Source: JAHWKI01 sp035513575 (lineage in GTDB: Bacteria; Gemmatimonadota; Gemmatimonadetes; Longimicrobiales; RSA9). From it: 64,000 nucleotides of DNA. The DNA lies in NCBI GenBank assembly GCA_035513575.1, contig DATKBW010000040.1, forward strand, positions 1 through 64,000, written 5' to 3'. Shown in pieces: positions 1 to 7,758 of the stretch (within the stretch, counting starts at the first letter, position 1; the number at the start of each line of letters is the position of its first letter). A model generated the notes under the pieces. It was not told the origin of the DNA, did not search any database, and saw only the letters and a program-made list of their open reading frames with translations. A program made the position numbers and the translations under genes.

Positions 1-92
1 GAGCCCCGGCGAAAACGCCGGCGAGCCCTGCCGCAGGAACTTCCGAATCTCACGGCAGCACGCGAAAATCGCCGCATCTCCCCGACGGGGGC

Positions 93-139
93 CACGGTTC
101 ACATCCGTGAGGTCGTAGGTTCGAGTCCTACCGCGACCA
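93..139 (+). tRNA. 3' part of a tRNA-Val (CAC); 5' half missing (candidate att core)
   Basis: The sequence shows an anticodon arm with a five-base stem (CACGG/CCGTG, 93-97 and 105-109) around the loop TTCACAT, so the anticodon is CAC (Val). A five-base variable loop follows, then a perfect T arm (GTAGG, loop TTCGAGT, CCTAC, 115-131) and an acceptor strand CGCGACC plus A (132-139). The matching 5' acceptor strand GGTCGCG and a normal D arm are not found in the bases before 93; only TCGC at 69-72 could pair. The piece is therefore a 3' tRNA fragment, of the kind left or duplicated when an integrase recombines within a tRNA gene. The intact gene may lie left of the window. A diverged full tRNA is less likely because no D loop can be drawn. 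Confidence 0.7.
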
Positions 140-148
140 TGGTCTGAA

Positions 149-191
149 AAAGCCCGTCGTTCTGCGAAAAAACGCAGGGGCGGGCTTCTTT
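149..191 (+). terminator. Rho-independent terminator after the tRNA fragment
   Basis: A long hairpin pairs AAGCCCG (150-156) with CGGGCTT (181-187), and CTGCG (162-166) with CGCAG (173-177) around an A-rich loop. It is followed by a T-rich run (TTCTTTGTT). It sits ten bases after the tRNA 3' end, as expected for a tRNA transcription terminator. Confidence 0.75.
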
Positions 192-274
192 GTTGCACCG
201 CGTCGAGCAGGCGGGTAACGTTCCGGGTAACAAGTCGGCTCATCGGAGCCCCTCCCGAACCCCGGAGATCGCCC

Positions 275-485
275 ATGCCGCGGCCCCGCAGCTCCCGGAT
301 CTACTCCAGAACCCGGAACGGCACCACGCGCTACTGAGGCCCTGATCCCGTCAGGCTTCCGAAGCGCCACGATGGATCGGGATGTCGCGACCTCACTCCG
401 CAGCGACCGCAGCACTTCGTCGGCTTGGACTACCGAAACGGCGGTGTCGCCCAAGAGCCGCACTGCGATGGGCGATCGCAAATAG
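275..485 (+). pseudogene. Decayed N-terminus of a phage-type tyrosine integrase
   Basis: An ATG at 275, preceded by GGAG, opens a 20-codon frame reading MPRPRSSRIYSRTRNGTTRY and then a stop (335-337). One base out of frame, the text continues from 336 as EALIPSGFRSATMDRDVATSL and on to a stop at 483-485. Both halves resemble, from memory of the family, the start of tRNA-targeting tyrosine integrases: a basic start with R-I-Y and R-Y, then a REALIP-G-x-R-A-T-x-D-x-D-V-A pattern. A short deletion with frameshift seems to have removed the residues between them. No catalytic domain follows. Its place 136 bases from a tRNA 3' fragment fits an integrase relic. The identity rests on short motifs only. 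Confidence 0.45.
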
Positions 486-547
486 GGGTAAATTCAGAGA
501 CGCGTGATGGGCCGCTCAGTCCAATTCTATCAGGATGAAATGAATTC

Positions 548-1702
548 TTGCCAAGTCGCACGCACCGAGTTACGACGAAGGTCCTGCTCGCCGGAATCCT
601 CGGCATCTCGTTGATTGCGTTAAATATTGCGGAGCTGCGTGGACAGGCTCTCGATCACGCGCTAAGAATTGCCGGGGAGGGAAACGGATATTTCCTTACG
701 CGAATCACAAAGGCGCTTTTTACTCCGACCGGAGGCCTTCTGCTGCAGGATGCCGTGGAGAATTCGCTCCTTGAATTCAATTCGAAGGGTACGTTCATCA
801 GGCGCATCGGCAGGGAGGGAGGCGGACCGGGAGAGTTCAAGGGGATAAACCGCGTCGGTTATCTCGCTGACACGTTATGGATACAGGATTACCAATTACG
901 TAGGGTTTCTTGGTTCGCGAATGGTGAACTGGTCCGAGTGGAGACTGTGGAGGCGGAAGAATCGGGCCTACCTCTTCTCCCAGCAACGTTCCTCGTGAAC
1001 GGCTTGATGGTCATCATCTTGCCTGCGGGCGGCCGGATCATAGTCGACGTTGCGCTGCGTGATGGCACCCGAATTGAGCATCTCGGGGATTTTCACACCG
1101 CGCCCATCAGGCGGCGAATACCTTTCGAAAGGGATCGGGATGGAGTTCTAAACGCTGTGAACCCCCTGGCCGATCACGCCATCTCCGCGGCGGCCGGCGA
1201 CGGTTCGGGAATTGCCCTTGTCGAGCGACCTCGACCTGATAACCCGGATTCCGCTCAATACACCGTGGTAGCGTATCGAGACGGTCGGCGAATTGCGAAG
1301 ACATTCCCTTACGTCCCCAAACCCCTTCAAAGCTACGAGCGCGAAAAGCTGGATGGGGTTATTGATTCCTACCACGAACAAATCGGAAAGATTGCCGGGT
1401 GGCGACACAGTGAGATCGAAGATGCTTTTCTTGCGGCGTTCGGTGACGCTCGATTCGCTGTCCCGGTTTATGACGCTCTGATGACAGCCAAGGGCGACGT
1501 TTGGTTGTCAGTAAGCATTGACGAAAATGGGCGCATCTGGAACGTTCTGGACGCAAATCTTAATGAAAAATTCCGTGTGCGATTCGGTCCGGAGGAGCGC
1601 GTCCTCGCCGCCTCGGAGGATCGGGTCGTGGTACTGACAACGGACGAATACAACGTTCCGAGTGTTTCCGTCTATCTTATCAACCCCGCAGGGGGGTCCT
1701 AA
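548..1702 (+). CDS. Secreted six-bladed beta-propeller protein
   Basis: The 384-residue product starts at TTG (548), the first start that includes the hydrophobic signal segment (VLLAGILGISLIALNI, about residues 12-27). The following RGQALDHAL would be the mature start. Residues near 85-100 carry IGREGGGPGEF, the blade motif typical of the 6-bladed beta-propeller family (NHL-like) common in Gemmatimonadota, Acidobacteria and Bacteroidota. No catalytic residues are recognisable; such proteins are usually exported and of unknown ligand. The gene is visibly AT-richer than everything downstream (for example the TTAAATATTG stretch near 620). With the adjacent integrase relic and tRNA fragment, this suggests acquisition by transfer. 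It stands alone, with no operon partner. Confidence 0.8.
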   Translation: MPSRTHRVTTKVLLAGILGISLIALNIAELRGQALDHALRIAGEGNGYFLTRITKALFTPTGGLLLQDAVENSLLEFNSKGTFIRRIGREGGGPGEFKGINRVGYLADTLWIQDYQLRRVSWFANGELVRVETVEAEESGLPLLPATFLVNGLMVIILPAGGRIIVDVALRDGTRIEHLGDFHTAPIRRRIPFERDRDGVLNAVNPLADHAISAAAGDGSGIALVERPRPDNPDSAQYTVVAYRDGRRIAKTFPYVPKPLQSYEREKLDGVIDSYHEQIGKIAGWRHSEIEDAFLAAFGDARFAVPVYDALMTAKGDVWLSVSIDENGRIWNVLDANLNEKFRVRFGPEERVLAASEDRVVVLTTDEYNVPSVSVYLINPAGGS

Positions 1703-2249
1703 GCAAAACCCCGTACGTGCCCCTCACGATCGCACCCTCGTAGCAGATCGTCGAAACTGTGTAGTAAGACTGCTGAGATCGGATCCCGTTGCCGGGTCAG
1801 GCAGGTCTGCATAGTTCTGTCGTCGGCATGCTGGGCCGCGCGGGCGAAGGCCCGATCCACCATGGCCACTCCGAGGGAGAGCGGTCTCGTCCGGCACCCG
1901 CCGCGAAACGGCGGGCGCGCCGGCCGGATACGCCCGTTGAGCGGTGATTACAGGTCTGTTCAGGGAAACCGGCGCTGCTCGGAGAGCGAGTGACTCGACC
2001 GCGTGCGCACCGGCGGTGTCGGTCGCTACGGTGCCATGCCAACCGCCCCACCCCACCAGGCGCCGGCGCCGATGACCGGTCCCCGGCGCACCGGCGCCTG
2101 GGCGGACGGCTCCCCGTGGCCGGGGCGGGCAGCTCTCGCGGCCATCGCCACGGCGAGCGACCGCCACCGACCGCGCTCGCGCGCTGAATCGTCCGGGGCG
2201 GGCGCTCGCTCGACCTTCCGCCTCCTGGGGATCGCCCCCGGAAATGGCG
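1703..2249. other. Long gene-poor stretch
   Basis: No convincing gene is seen in these about 550 bases. The best candidate is a 54-codon minus-strand frame (start 1863, stop 1699-1701) with GGAG seven bases before its ATG, but it matches nothing recognised and overlaps the end of the beta-propeller gene. Longer frames here are arginine/proline-rich and look like chance frames in GC-rich DNA. The stretch 2000-2230 is very GC-rich with short repeated CCGGCGC words and may be decayed coding sequence. Confidence 0.4.
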
Positions 2250-2630
2250 TCAGGTGATCAGCACGAGGAGGATCACCAGCAGCAGAATGATGATGATGGC
2301 GGTCGTCGAGAAAGTGATCGCCGATTGCGCGTTCGCCGACTCGACCGCCCGGGCGTAGGGCGCGACCTGCGCGAGGGCTGCGGGCGTGAGCGTTTCGATC
2401 CCCTCATGGATCGGATCGAGGGCGATGCCGCGGTCGCGGGCGGCCCGCCGCACGTCGGGGCGAAGCAGGAGGAGATGCAGCCGGTCGCGTGCGGCCTCGA
2501 TGTCGTCGCCGGCCTCCGCGGCCACGGCGGAGCCGTCTCCAGGACGGGCGTCGCTCTGCTGCGCGCGAATCGACGCGGGGTGTACGAGGGCGAGGGCGAT
2601 GAGGCACACGGTGATGCGGGTGGTGCGCAT
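2250..2630 (-). CDS. Small signal-peptide/membrane-tail protein, PA2779-like
   Basis: The 126-residue product starts at ATG 2630 behind a good ribosome site (GGAGG, about eight bases upstream). Residues 1-23 form a signal peptide ending near RAQQ. The centre is helical, with RLHLLLLRPDVRRAARDRGI and later LTPAALAQVAPYA. The last 20 residues are a hydrophobic helix (AIIIILLLVILLVLI) that ends the protein. This layout (signal, 'L.R.DV...L...G' segment, L-rich C-terminal helix) matches the PA2779 family of unknown function, whose genes often accompany a C39-type peptidase gene. No such peptidase gene is seen next to it here; the upstream neighbour is the antiporter on the same strand, 110 bases away. 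Confidence 0.65.
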   Translation of the reverse strand: MRTTRITVCLIALALVHPASIRAQQSDARPGDGSAVAAEAGDDIEAARDRLHLLLLRPDVRRAARDRGIALDPIHEGIETLTPAALAQVAPYARAVESANAQSAITFSTTAIIIILLLVILLVLIT

Positions 2631-2740
2631 GGAACCATCCTCCGAGCGAGTGGGCGCCCCGGATTCGCTCCGGGCCGACCCGCCGGCCGACGCAACTCGT
2701 GTGCCCCCGGGCAACGGGCTCGCGGTCCAGGACCGGAGTC

Positions 2741-4453
2741 TCAGGCCAGCACCTGTAACCCCACGACCTCCACACCGTCCGTGGACACCTCCCGGACCCG
2801 CAGCCGGACGCTGCCGAGATCGACGGTGCTGCCGACGGTGAGCGCATCGCTGCCGAGGCGGGCCTGGAGGAGCTCTCCCAGTGTGGATTCCGGCGCCGCG
2901 TCGACGTCGATGCCATAGAACTCCACGAGCTCGCGGATCCGCGTCCTGGCCGAAAGGGGGAACTCGACGGGCGGCAGCGGCTCTTCCGGCTCCTCCCCGA
3001 GCGGCGCGAACAGCCGGTCCACGAGCTGGCGCACCTCCGGGCGGAGGACGAAGAACACGTGGTCCAGGGGGAGGAGGCGCATGCTGCCGCGGGGCGGGAT
3101 GATCTCCTGGCCCCGGGTCACCATGGCCACCACGGCGCCATCGGGGAGCGAGAGGTCCCGGATCAGGCGTCCGGCGGCCTTCGCGCGCTCCACGACCAGA
3201 TAGTCCACGATGTCGCCGGGGATGTGCCGCAGCGAGGTGATCTCCAGCGTGACGGGCGGCTCGGGCTCGGCCGCGCGGTCCAGGCCGAGGGCGGCCGCGA
3301 CCCGGGGGAGCGACCAGCCCTGCGTCACGGCGGACACCAGGACGACGAAGAAAACGATGTTGAAGAGCAGGCGGCCGTCGGGCAGCCCCATGAGGAGCGG
3401 ATAGGTGGCCAGGATGATCGGCACCGCTCCCCGCAGGCCCACCCACGCGACCAGCGTGATCTCCCGTGCGGTGAACCGGAAGAAGGGGAGCAGCATGGCG
3501 GTCGCCACCGGCCTCCCCACCAGGATCAGGACGGCCGAGATGGCGAGGCCCTCGGGGGCGATCTGGAGGACCCGGCTGGGGAAGACGAGGAGCCCGAGCA
3601 TGGTGAACATGACGATCTGGGCGAGCCAGGCCATCCCGTCGGTGAAGAGGAAGATCCCCCGCTGGAAGACGATGCGGCTGTTGCCGAGCACGATACCGGC
3701 GACGTAGACCGCCAGGAATCCGCTCCCTCCGAGGGAGGCCGCCAGGCCGTAGGCGAGGAAGCCGACCGCGGCCATCATGACCGGGTAGAGGCCGGCCGCG
3801 TCCAGGTTGATCCGGTTGTTCGCCTCCACACCGAGCCGCCCGACCACCAGGCCGGCGGCGCCGCCCACGCTCATCTGGAGGGCGAAGAAGCCCAGGAGCG
3901 GCCAACCGGGATCCATGCGGCCGAGCAGGATCTCGAGAAGCCCCACGGTCAGGAAGATCGCCATGGGGTCGTTCGAGCCGCTCTCCACCTCCAGCGTGGA
4001 CGCGAGCCGCTCCGACAGACGGGCGCCCCTGCTCCTGAGCACCGAGAAGACGGCCGCCGCGTCCGTGGACCCGACGATGCTCCCGAGGAGCATGCCCTCG
4101 AGGAGCGGGATGCCCAGGACCCAGGCCGCCGCGTAGCCCGTGACCAGCGACGTGAGCAGGACGCCCAGGGTCGCCAGCGCCAGCGCCGGCTTCCACGCGA
4201 CCCGGAGCGCGCCGAGGGACGTCCGCAGCCCGCCATCGAACAGGATCAGCGCCAGGGCGATGGTACCGATGCCGTTCGCGAGGACATAATTCTCGAACTC
4301 GATCCCGCCGAGCCCCTCGGAGCCGGCCAGCATGCCGAGGCCGATGAAGACCACCAGCACGGGCACGCCGAGTCGCGCGGAGAACTTGCTGGACGCCACG
4401 GCGAACAGCACGAGCACCGCCCCCACCAGAATCAGGCCGTCTACCTGGAACAT
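2741..4453 (-). CDS. nhaP2: Potassium/proton antiporter, CvrA/NhaP2 type
   Basis: The 570-residue product exchanges monovalent cations (K+ or Na+) for protons across the inner membrane. Residues about 5-390 form the 12-13 helix CPA1 exchanger core, with the signatures GSTDAAAVFSVL and ESGSNDPMAIFL (the ND pair near residue 160 is the expected ion-binding site) and a later VGLRGAVPI. Residues about 400-485 form a TrkA-C/RCK_C type regulatory domain (GAVVAMVTRGQEIIPPRGS), and the last 80 residues resemble a CorC/HlyC transporter-associated domain. This three-part layout is that of CvrA/NhaP2. The start ATG at 4453 places the first membrane helix directly at the N-terminus. It may be co-transcribed with the sulfatase gene 106 bases upstream. 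Confidence 0.9.
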   Translation of the reverse strand: MFQVDGLILVGAVLVLFAVASSKFSARLGVPVLVVFIGLGMLAGSEGLGGIEFENYVLANGIGTIALALILFDGGLRTSLGALRVAWKPALALATLGVLLTSLVTGYAAAWVLGIPLLEGMLLGSIVGSTDAAAVFSVLRSRGARLSERLASTLEVESGSNDPMAIFLTVGLLEILLGRMDPGWPLLGFFALQMSVGGAAGLVVGRLGVEANNRINLDAAGLYPVMMAAVGFLAYGLAASLGGSGFLAVYVAGIVLGNSRIVFQRGIFLFTDGMAWLAQIVMFTMLGLLVFPSRVLQIAPEGLAISAVLILVGRPVATAMLLPFFRFTAREITLVAWVGLRGAVPIILATYPLLMGLPDGRLLFNIVFFVVLVSAVTQGWSLPRVAAALGLDRAAEPEPPVTLEITSLRHIPGDIVDYLVVERAKAAGRLIRDLSLPDGAVVAMVTRGQEIIPPRGSMRLLPLDHVFFVLRPEVRQLVDRLFAPLGEEPEEPLPPVEFPLSARTRIRELVEFYGIDVDAAPESTLGELLQARLGSDALTVGSTVDLGSVRLRVREVSTDGVEVVGLQVLA

Positions 4454-4559
4454 TCGCCGCCCTGCTCGGTCCGCGTGCTACCGCCATCCGGACAAGGTGG
4501 TGTGGTCGGCGGCAGGGGGCAAAGAGGGAGGTGGCGGCCTCGACCGGTTGGTCGCCGAC

Positions 4560-6254
4560 CTACCGGGAGGGGGGTGGCGCGGCGCCGTCCGGGCGGCTCT
4601 CTCCCGGCAGCACGATCCCGAGCCGCTTCCGCTCGCTCCGCCACAGCTCGAGCATCTCGCGGAATACCTGCGGATGGGCGTCGGTCAGGTTCGTGGTCTC
4701 TCCGGGATCCGCCGCGACGTCGAATAGCTCGAAAGCCGTCTCGTCGAAGGGGGGCTCCAGGTTCGAGAGCTTCCAGGGCCCCCGGCGGATGAATGCGCGG
4801 CCGGCGTGGAAGAGGGTGGTGACGTAGCTGCTGTCGTGCACCGTCGGGGCCACGCCGGCGAGGAGCGGCGCCAGGCTTTCACCTTCCATGGGACGCACCG
4901 ACCCGTCGCCCGGATAGGTCGCGTCGCCGAGCTCGAGGAAGGTGGGGGCGAGATCCATCACCGTGACATAGGCGCGGCTGAGCGCGCCCCGGTGGATGAC
5001 GCCGGGCCCGGCGATGATCATTTGCGCGGCGATCCCACCCTGGCGCGTATAGGTCTTGTAGCGGCTGAAGGGGGCGGATCCGGCTTCGGCCCACTGCGGT
5101 CCATAGGAGACCCACGAGTCCGGCCTTCCCATGTTCTCATACGAGTTGTCGTAATTCGTCCGGACGTATTCGACGAAAGGGCCGGTGTGGTAGAAATCTT
5201 CCGCGCCGGCGCCGTTGTCCGACATGAAGACGATCAGCGTGTTCTCGTAGAGCCCTCTCGTCTTCAGGTGCGATATGAGGCGGCCGACGTGGTGGTCGAG
5301 GTTCTCCACCATCGCCGCGTAGAGCTCCATCTTCCTGGCCTCGATCCGGCGCTCCTCCGGGCCGAGCTCGATCCAGGGGACGATGGCGTCGTTGCGGGGC
5401 GGGAGCCTGGAATCGGGGGGCAGGATCCCGGCCCCCTGCAACGCTTCGAAGTTCCGCTCCCGCAGGGCGTCATAGCCGTTGTCGTAGGACCCGCGGTAGC
5501 GATCCAGCCACTCGTCGGGCACCTGGAGCGGCCAGTGTGGGGAGGTGTAGGCGGCGAAGGCGAAGAACGGCCGTCCGTCGTCGACATGGGAGTCGATGAA
5601 CTCGATCAGACGATCGGTGAAGAGCTCGGTCGTGTAGGTGCCCGCGGGGTATTCGACCTCCTCCCCGTCCGCCCGATAGAGCGAGCCCCCGTCGAAGAAG
5701 CCGACCGAGTTGAAGTGGTTCGCGGCGCCGTGCGTCAGCTGATAGGAGCGCTCGAAGCCGGCCGCCAGGGGGCTCTGCTCCCGGGCGTTACCCAGGTGCC
5801 ACTTGCCGGTGCTGTAGGTGTGATAGCCCGCCTCGCGCAGCAGGCGCGGGAAGGGTGCCACGCGGTCCGACAGGTACCCCTCGTAGCCCGGAATCCGGGC
5901 GAGCTCCGGGGGAGGGCTCTGGCGCCCCATCCCCGCCACGTGGTTGTTGTTGCCCGTCAGAAGCATGGCCCGGGTCGGTGCGCACATCGGCGCCGTGTGA
6001 AAATGCGTGAAGCGGAGTCCCTCGGCTGCGAGCCGGTCGATGTTGGGGGTGCGGATGTCGCTTCCGTAGGCTCCGAGGTCCGCATAGCCGAGGTCGTCGG
6101 CCACGATCAGGAGAATGCTGGGGCGGTCGTCCGGTGCCTCGCGGGTTCCCGGTACGGGAGCGTCCCCGGGCTGGCCGGCGGTGAGGGCTGCGGCGAGGGT
6201 GAGGGCGGATGCGACGGGCACGAGCGAGCGGGGGCGGACCGCGAGGCGTGGCAT
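4560..6254 (-). CDS. Secreted type I sulfatase (arylsulfatase family)
   Basis: The 564-residue product hydrolyses sulfate esters. ATG 6254 is chosen because it gives a signal peptide (basic MPRLAVRPR, then an alanine/leucine core to about residue 27); an open frame extends upstream but has no such start. Metal-binding Asp-Asp is at residues 53-54 (VADDLGYAD). The sulfatase signature C91-A-P-T-R carries the Cys that is converted to formylglycine, with the following GNNNHVAGMG typical of arylsulfatases active on large substrates. STGKWHLG near residue 154 supplies the Lys/His substrate-site pair, and MSDNGAGAED the second metal-site Asp-Asn. No maturase (FGE/anSME) gene is in the window. It is divergent from the GlsB-fusion gene across about 200 bases. 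Confidence 0.9.
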   Translation of the reverse strand: MPRLAVRPRSLVPVASALTLAAALTAGQPGDAPVPGTREAPDDRPSILLIVADDLGYADLGAYGSDIRTPNIDRLAAEGLRFTHFHTAPMCAPTRAMLLTGNNNHVAGMGRQSPPPELARIPGYEGYLSDRVAPFPRLLREAGYHTYSTGKWHLGNAREQSPLAAGFERSYQLTHGAANHFNSVGFFDGGSLYRADGEEVEYPAGTYTTELFTDRLIEFIDSHVDDGRPFFAFAAYTSPHWPLQVPDEWLDRYRGSYDNGYDALRERNFEALQGAGILPPDSRLPPRNDAIVPWIELGPEERRIEARKMELYAAMVENLDHHVGRLISHLKTRGLYENTLIVFMSDNGAGAEDFYHTGPFVEYVRTNYDNSYENMGRPDSWVSYGPQWAEAGSAPFSRYKTYTRQGGIAAQMIIAGPGVIHRGALSRAYVTVMDLAPTFLELGDATYPGDGSVRPMEGESLAPLLAGVAPTVHDSSYVTTLFHAGRAFIRRGPWKLSNLEPPFDETAFELFDVAADPGETTNLTDAHPQVFREMLELWRSERKRLGIVLPGESRPDGAAPPPSR

Positions 6255-6450
6255 GGGGCTCTGTCGGGAGTAGGGGACCGGAGAAGAACCCTGACAATTC
6301 GCACTCCGGAGGCGCAGGGCGCAAGGCTCGCGCATATGTCCTCGCGCATATGTCAGAAGACCCGGCGACGTGCTAGTTTTTTCCCGGCGACCCTGGCGCA
6401 GGGTGATCGCGATCGCGACTTCCACCGTCCCTCTTCCCGGGAGGCATCGC
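6255..6450. repeat. Divergent promoter region with a perfect tandem 14-bp repeat (6327-6354)
   Basis: CTCGCGCATATGTC occurs twice head to tail, at 6327-6340 and 6341-6354, without a mismatch. Each copy contains GCATATG, a near-palindrome. The repeat lies between the start of the sulfatase gene (minus) and that of the GlsB-fusion gene (plus), where a regulator could act on either. No clear -35/-10 pair was assigned. Confidence 0.6.
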
Positions 6451-7725
6451 ATGGACTTTCTGACCTGGCTCCTCGTCGGTCTCGTGGCAGGGCTGCTCGC
6501 CTCCTTCGTGATGGGAGGGATCGGCTACGGGATCATCGGCGACATCATCGTGGGGATGGTCGGGGCGGTGCTCGGCGGATGGCTGTTCGCGCGGCTGGGG
6601 TGGACGGCGCCCCTCGGGGGCCTGGCGGGCGTCATCTTCGTCGCCTTCATCGGCGCGGTGCTGCTGCTGTTCGTGCTCGGCCTGGTGCGGCGGGGCAGGC
6701 GAGGCCGCGGAATCCTGGCCCTCGCGGCTGCGACGGCGCTCCCGGGCGCGCCGGCATGCGACGTGGTGGATCGGGTGCGGGACCGGATCGGCACCGGCGA
6801 CACGCTTTCCGTGCAGGCCAGCGGGAGCGGTCTGATGCTCGGGCTCCATGCGCCGGGCATGCTGCGGGCGGGTGAGGAGGGAGTGCTGCGACTGTCGGTC
6901 TCCAACCGCACCGATACGACGGTGGCGGACATCGGTCTCGAGCTGATCGTCCCCGGCTGGGCCCAGCCGATGCCGCCGCGGGTGGGCGATCGGGAGGTCG
7001 CCATGGCGGCGCTGACCGACGGGGGTACGCGCTTCTCCTACCGCATGGAGGAGACGCCCATCGAGCCGGGCCAGACGCAGTCCGTCGAACAGCGGATCCG
7101 CGTGCCGGCGGTGGGCACCGGGGGCGAGCCCAACGTGCGCTGGACCCGGGTCGTGCGCGCGCGGCTGCTCAACGCCGATGGCGATCCGCTGGCCGAAGTC
7201 GAGGGCGAGATCGCGCTCGACCCCGCCGTTTCGCCGGACTCGGCGCGCCAGCCGATGGAGGACGCCAGCCCCCGGGATCGGATCGGCCCGGTGCGGCTGG
7301 GGATGACCGTCGCGGCGTTGCGCCAGGCGGTGCCGTCGGCGCGGGATACCACGTGGAGCCAGGAAGGGATGCCCGAGCGCGGCGCGTGGGTGCCGCTGGC
7401 CAACGGGGGTCGGACGCTCGCCGTGCTCAGCGGCGACTCGGTGCTGAGGCTGGAGGTGCGGGAACCCGCGTTCCGTACCCAGGAGGGGCTGGGGGTGGGC
7501 TCGAGCCTCGAGGAGCTGCGGTCGGCCTATGGCGCGGCCTGCGCCGGGGTCGGGGAGGGCACCGTGGTCGTGTGGTTCGCCAGCGCCCCGGGGATCAGCT
7601 TCGCCCTCGACACCCCCATCCCGGAGAACGTGGCGCGGCTCCGGGCGAACCCCGACGGTCTGCCGGGCACGGCGCGCGTGACGCGCTGGTGGCTGCGCCG
7701 GGGAATCGACACCTGTCCGCGGTAG
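6451..7725 (+). CDS. GlsB/YeaQ-type membrane protein fused to a large extracytoplasmic domain
   Basis: The 424-residue product starts at ATG 6451 behind GGGAGG. Residues 1-80 are a complete transglycosylase-associated/GlsB-YeaQ-YmgE protein: three glycine-rich helices, with GMVGAVLGGWLFARLG typical of the family, which normally ends after about 85-95 residues. Here the frame continues through RRGRRGRG into ILALAAATALPGAPAC, which looks like a lipoprotein signal peptide, then about 320 further residues. The extra part contains a beta-rich segment (90-260) and a C-terminal part with IGPVRLGMTVAALRQ and GVGSSLEELRSAYG, a repeat style seen in bacterial lipoproteins. An internal GTG at the V-R-R-G-R-R-G stretch could allow separate expression of the second part. 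It may be a true fusion or two genes joined by loss of a stop codon. Confidence 0.75.
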   Translation: MDFLTWLLVGLVAGLLASFVMGGIGYGIIGDIIVGMVGAVLGGWLFARLGWTAPLGGLAGVIFVAFIGAVLLLFVLGLVRRGRRGRGILALAAATALPGAPACDVVDRVRDRIGTGDTLSVQASGSGLMLGLHAPGMLRAGEEGVLRLSVSNRTDTTVADIGLELIVPGWAQPMPPRVGDREVAMAALTDGGTRFSYRMEETPIEPGQTQSVEQRIRVPAVGTGGEPNVRWTRVVRARLLNADGDPLAEVEGEIALDPAVSPDSARQPMEDASPRDRIGPVRLGMTVAALRQAVPSARDTTWSQEGMPERGAWVPLANGGRTLAVLSGDSVLRLEVREPAFRTQEGLGVGSSLEELRSAYGAACAGVGEGTVVVWFASAPGISFALDTPIPENVARLRANPDGLPGTARVTRWWLRRGIDTCPR

Positions 7726-7758
7726 CGGCGCGGTCGTGTGCCGGGGGGCGGCGGGCGC

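Noticed and set aside
67..139. A complete tRNA gene at the left edge
   Set aside because: The 5' acceptor strand cannot pair with CGCGACC over more than four bases and no D arm with a GG loop can be drawn.
128..481. A 117-codon minus-strand frame near the left edge
   Set aside because: It runs through the tRNA fragment and the terminator hairpin, and its sequence is Pro/Arg/Gly-rich; it is a chance frame.
1699..1863. A 54-codon minus-strand frame with GGAG before its ATG
   Set aside because: No recognised similarity, and it overlaps the end of the beta-propeller gene; mentioned only in the gap entry.
3059..4792. A 577-codon plus-strand frame opposite the antiporter gene
   Set aside because: His/Asp/Glu-rich antisense shadow of a well-supported gene, as is common in GC-rich DNA.
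4806..6875. A 689-codon plus-strand frame opposite the sulfatase
   Set aside because: Antisense shadow; the sulfatase motifs on the minus strand are unambiguous.
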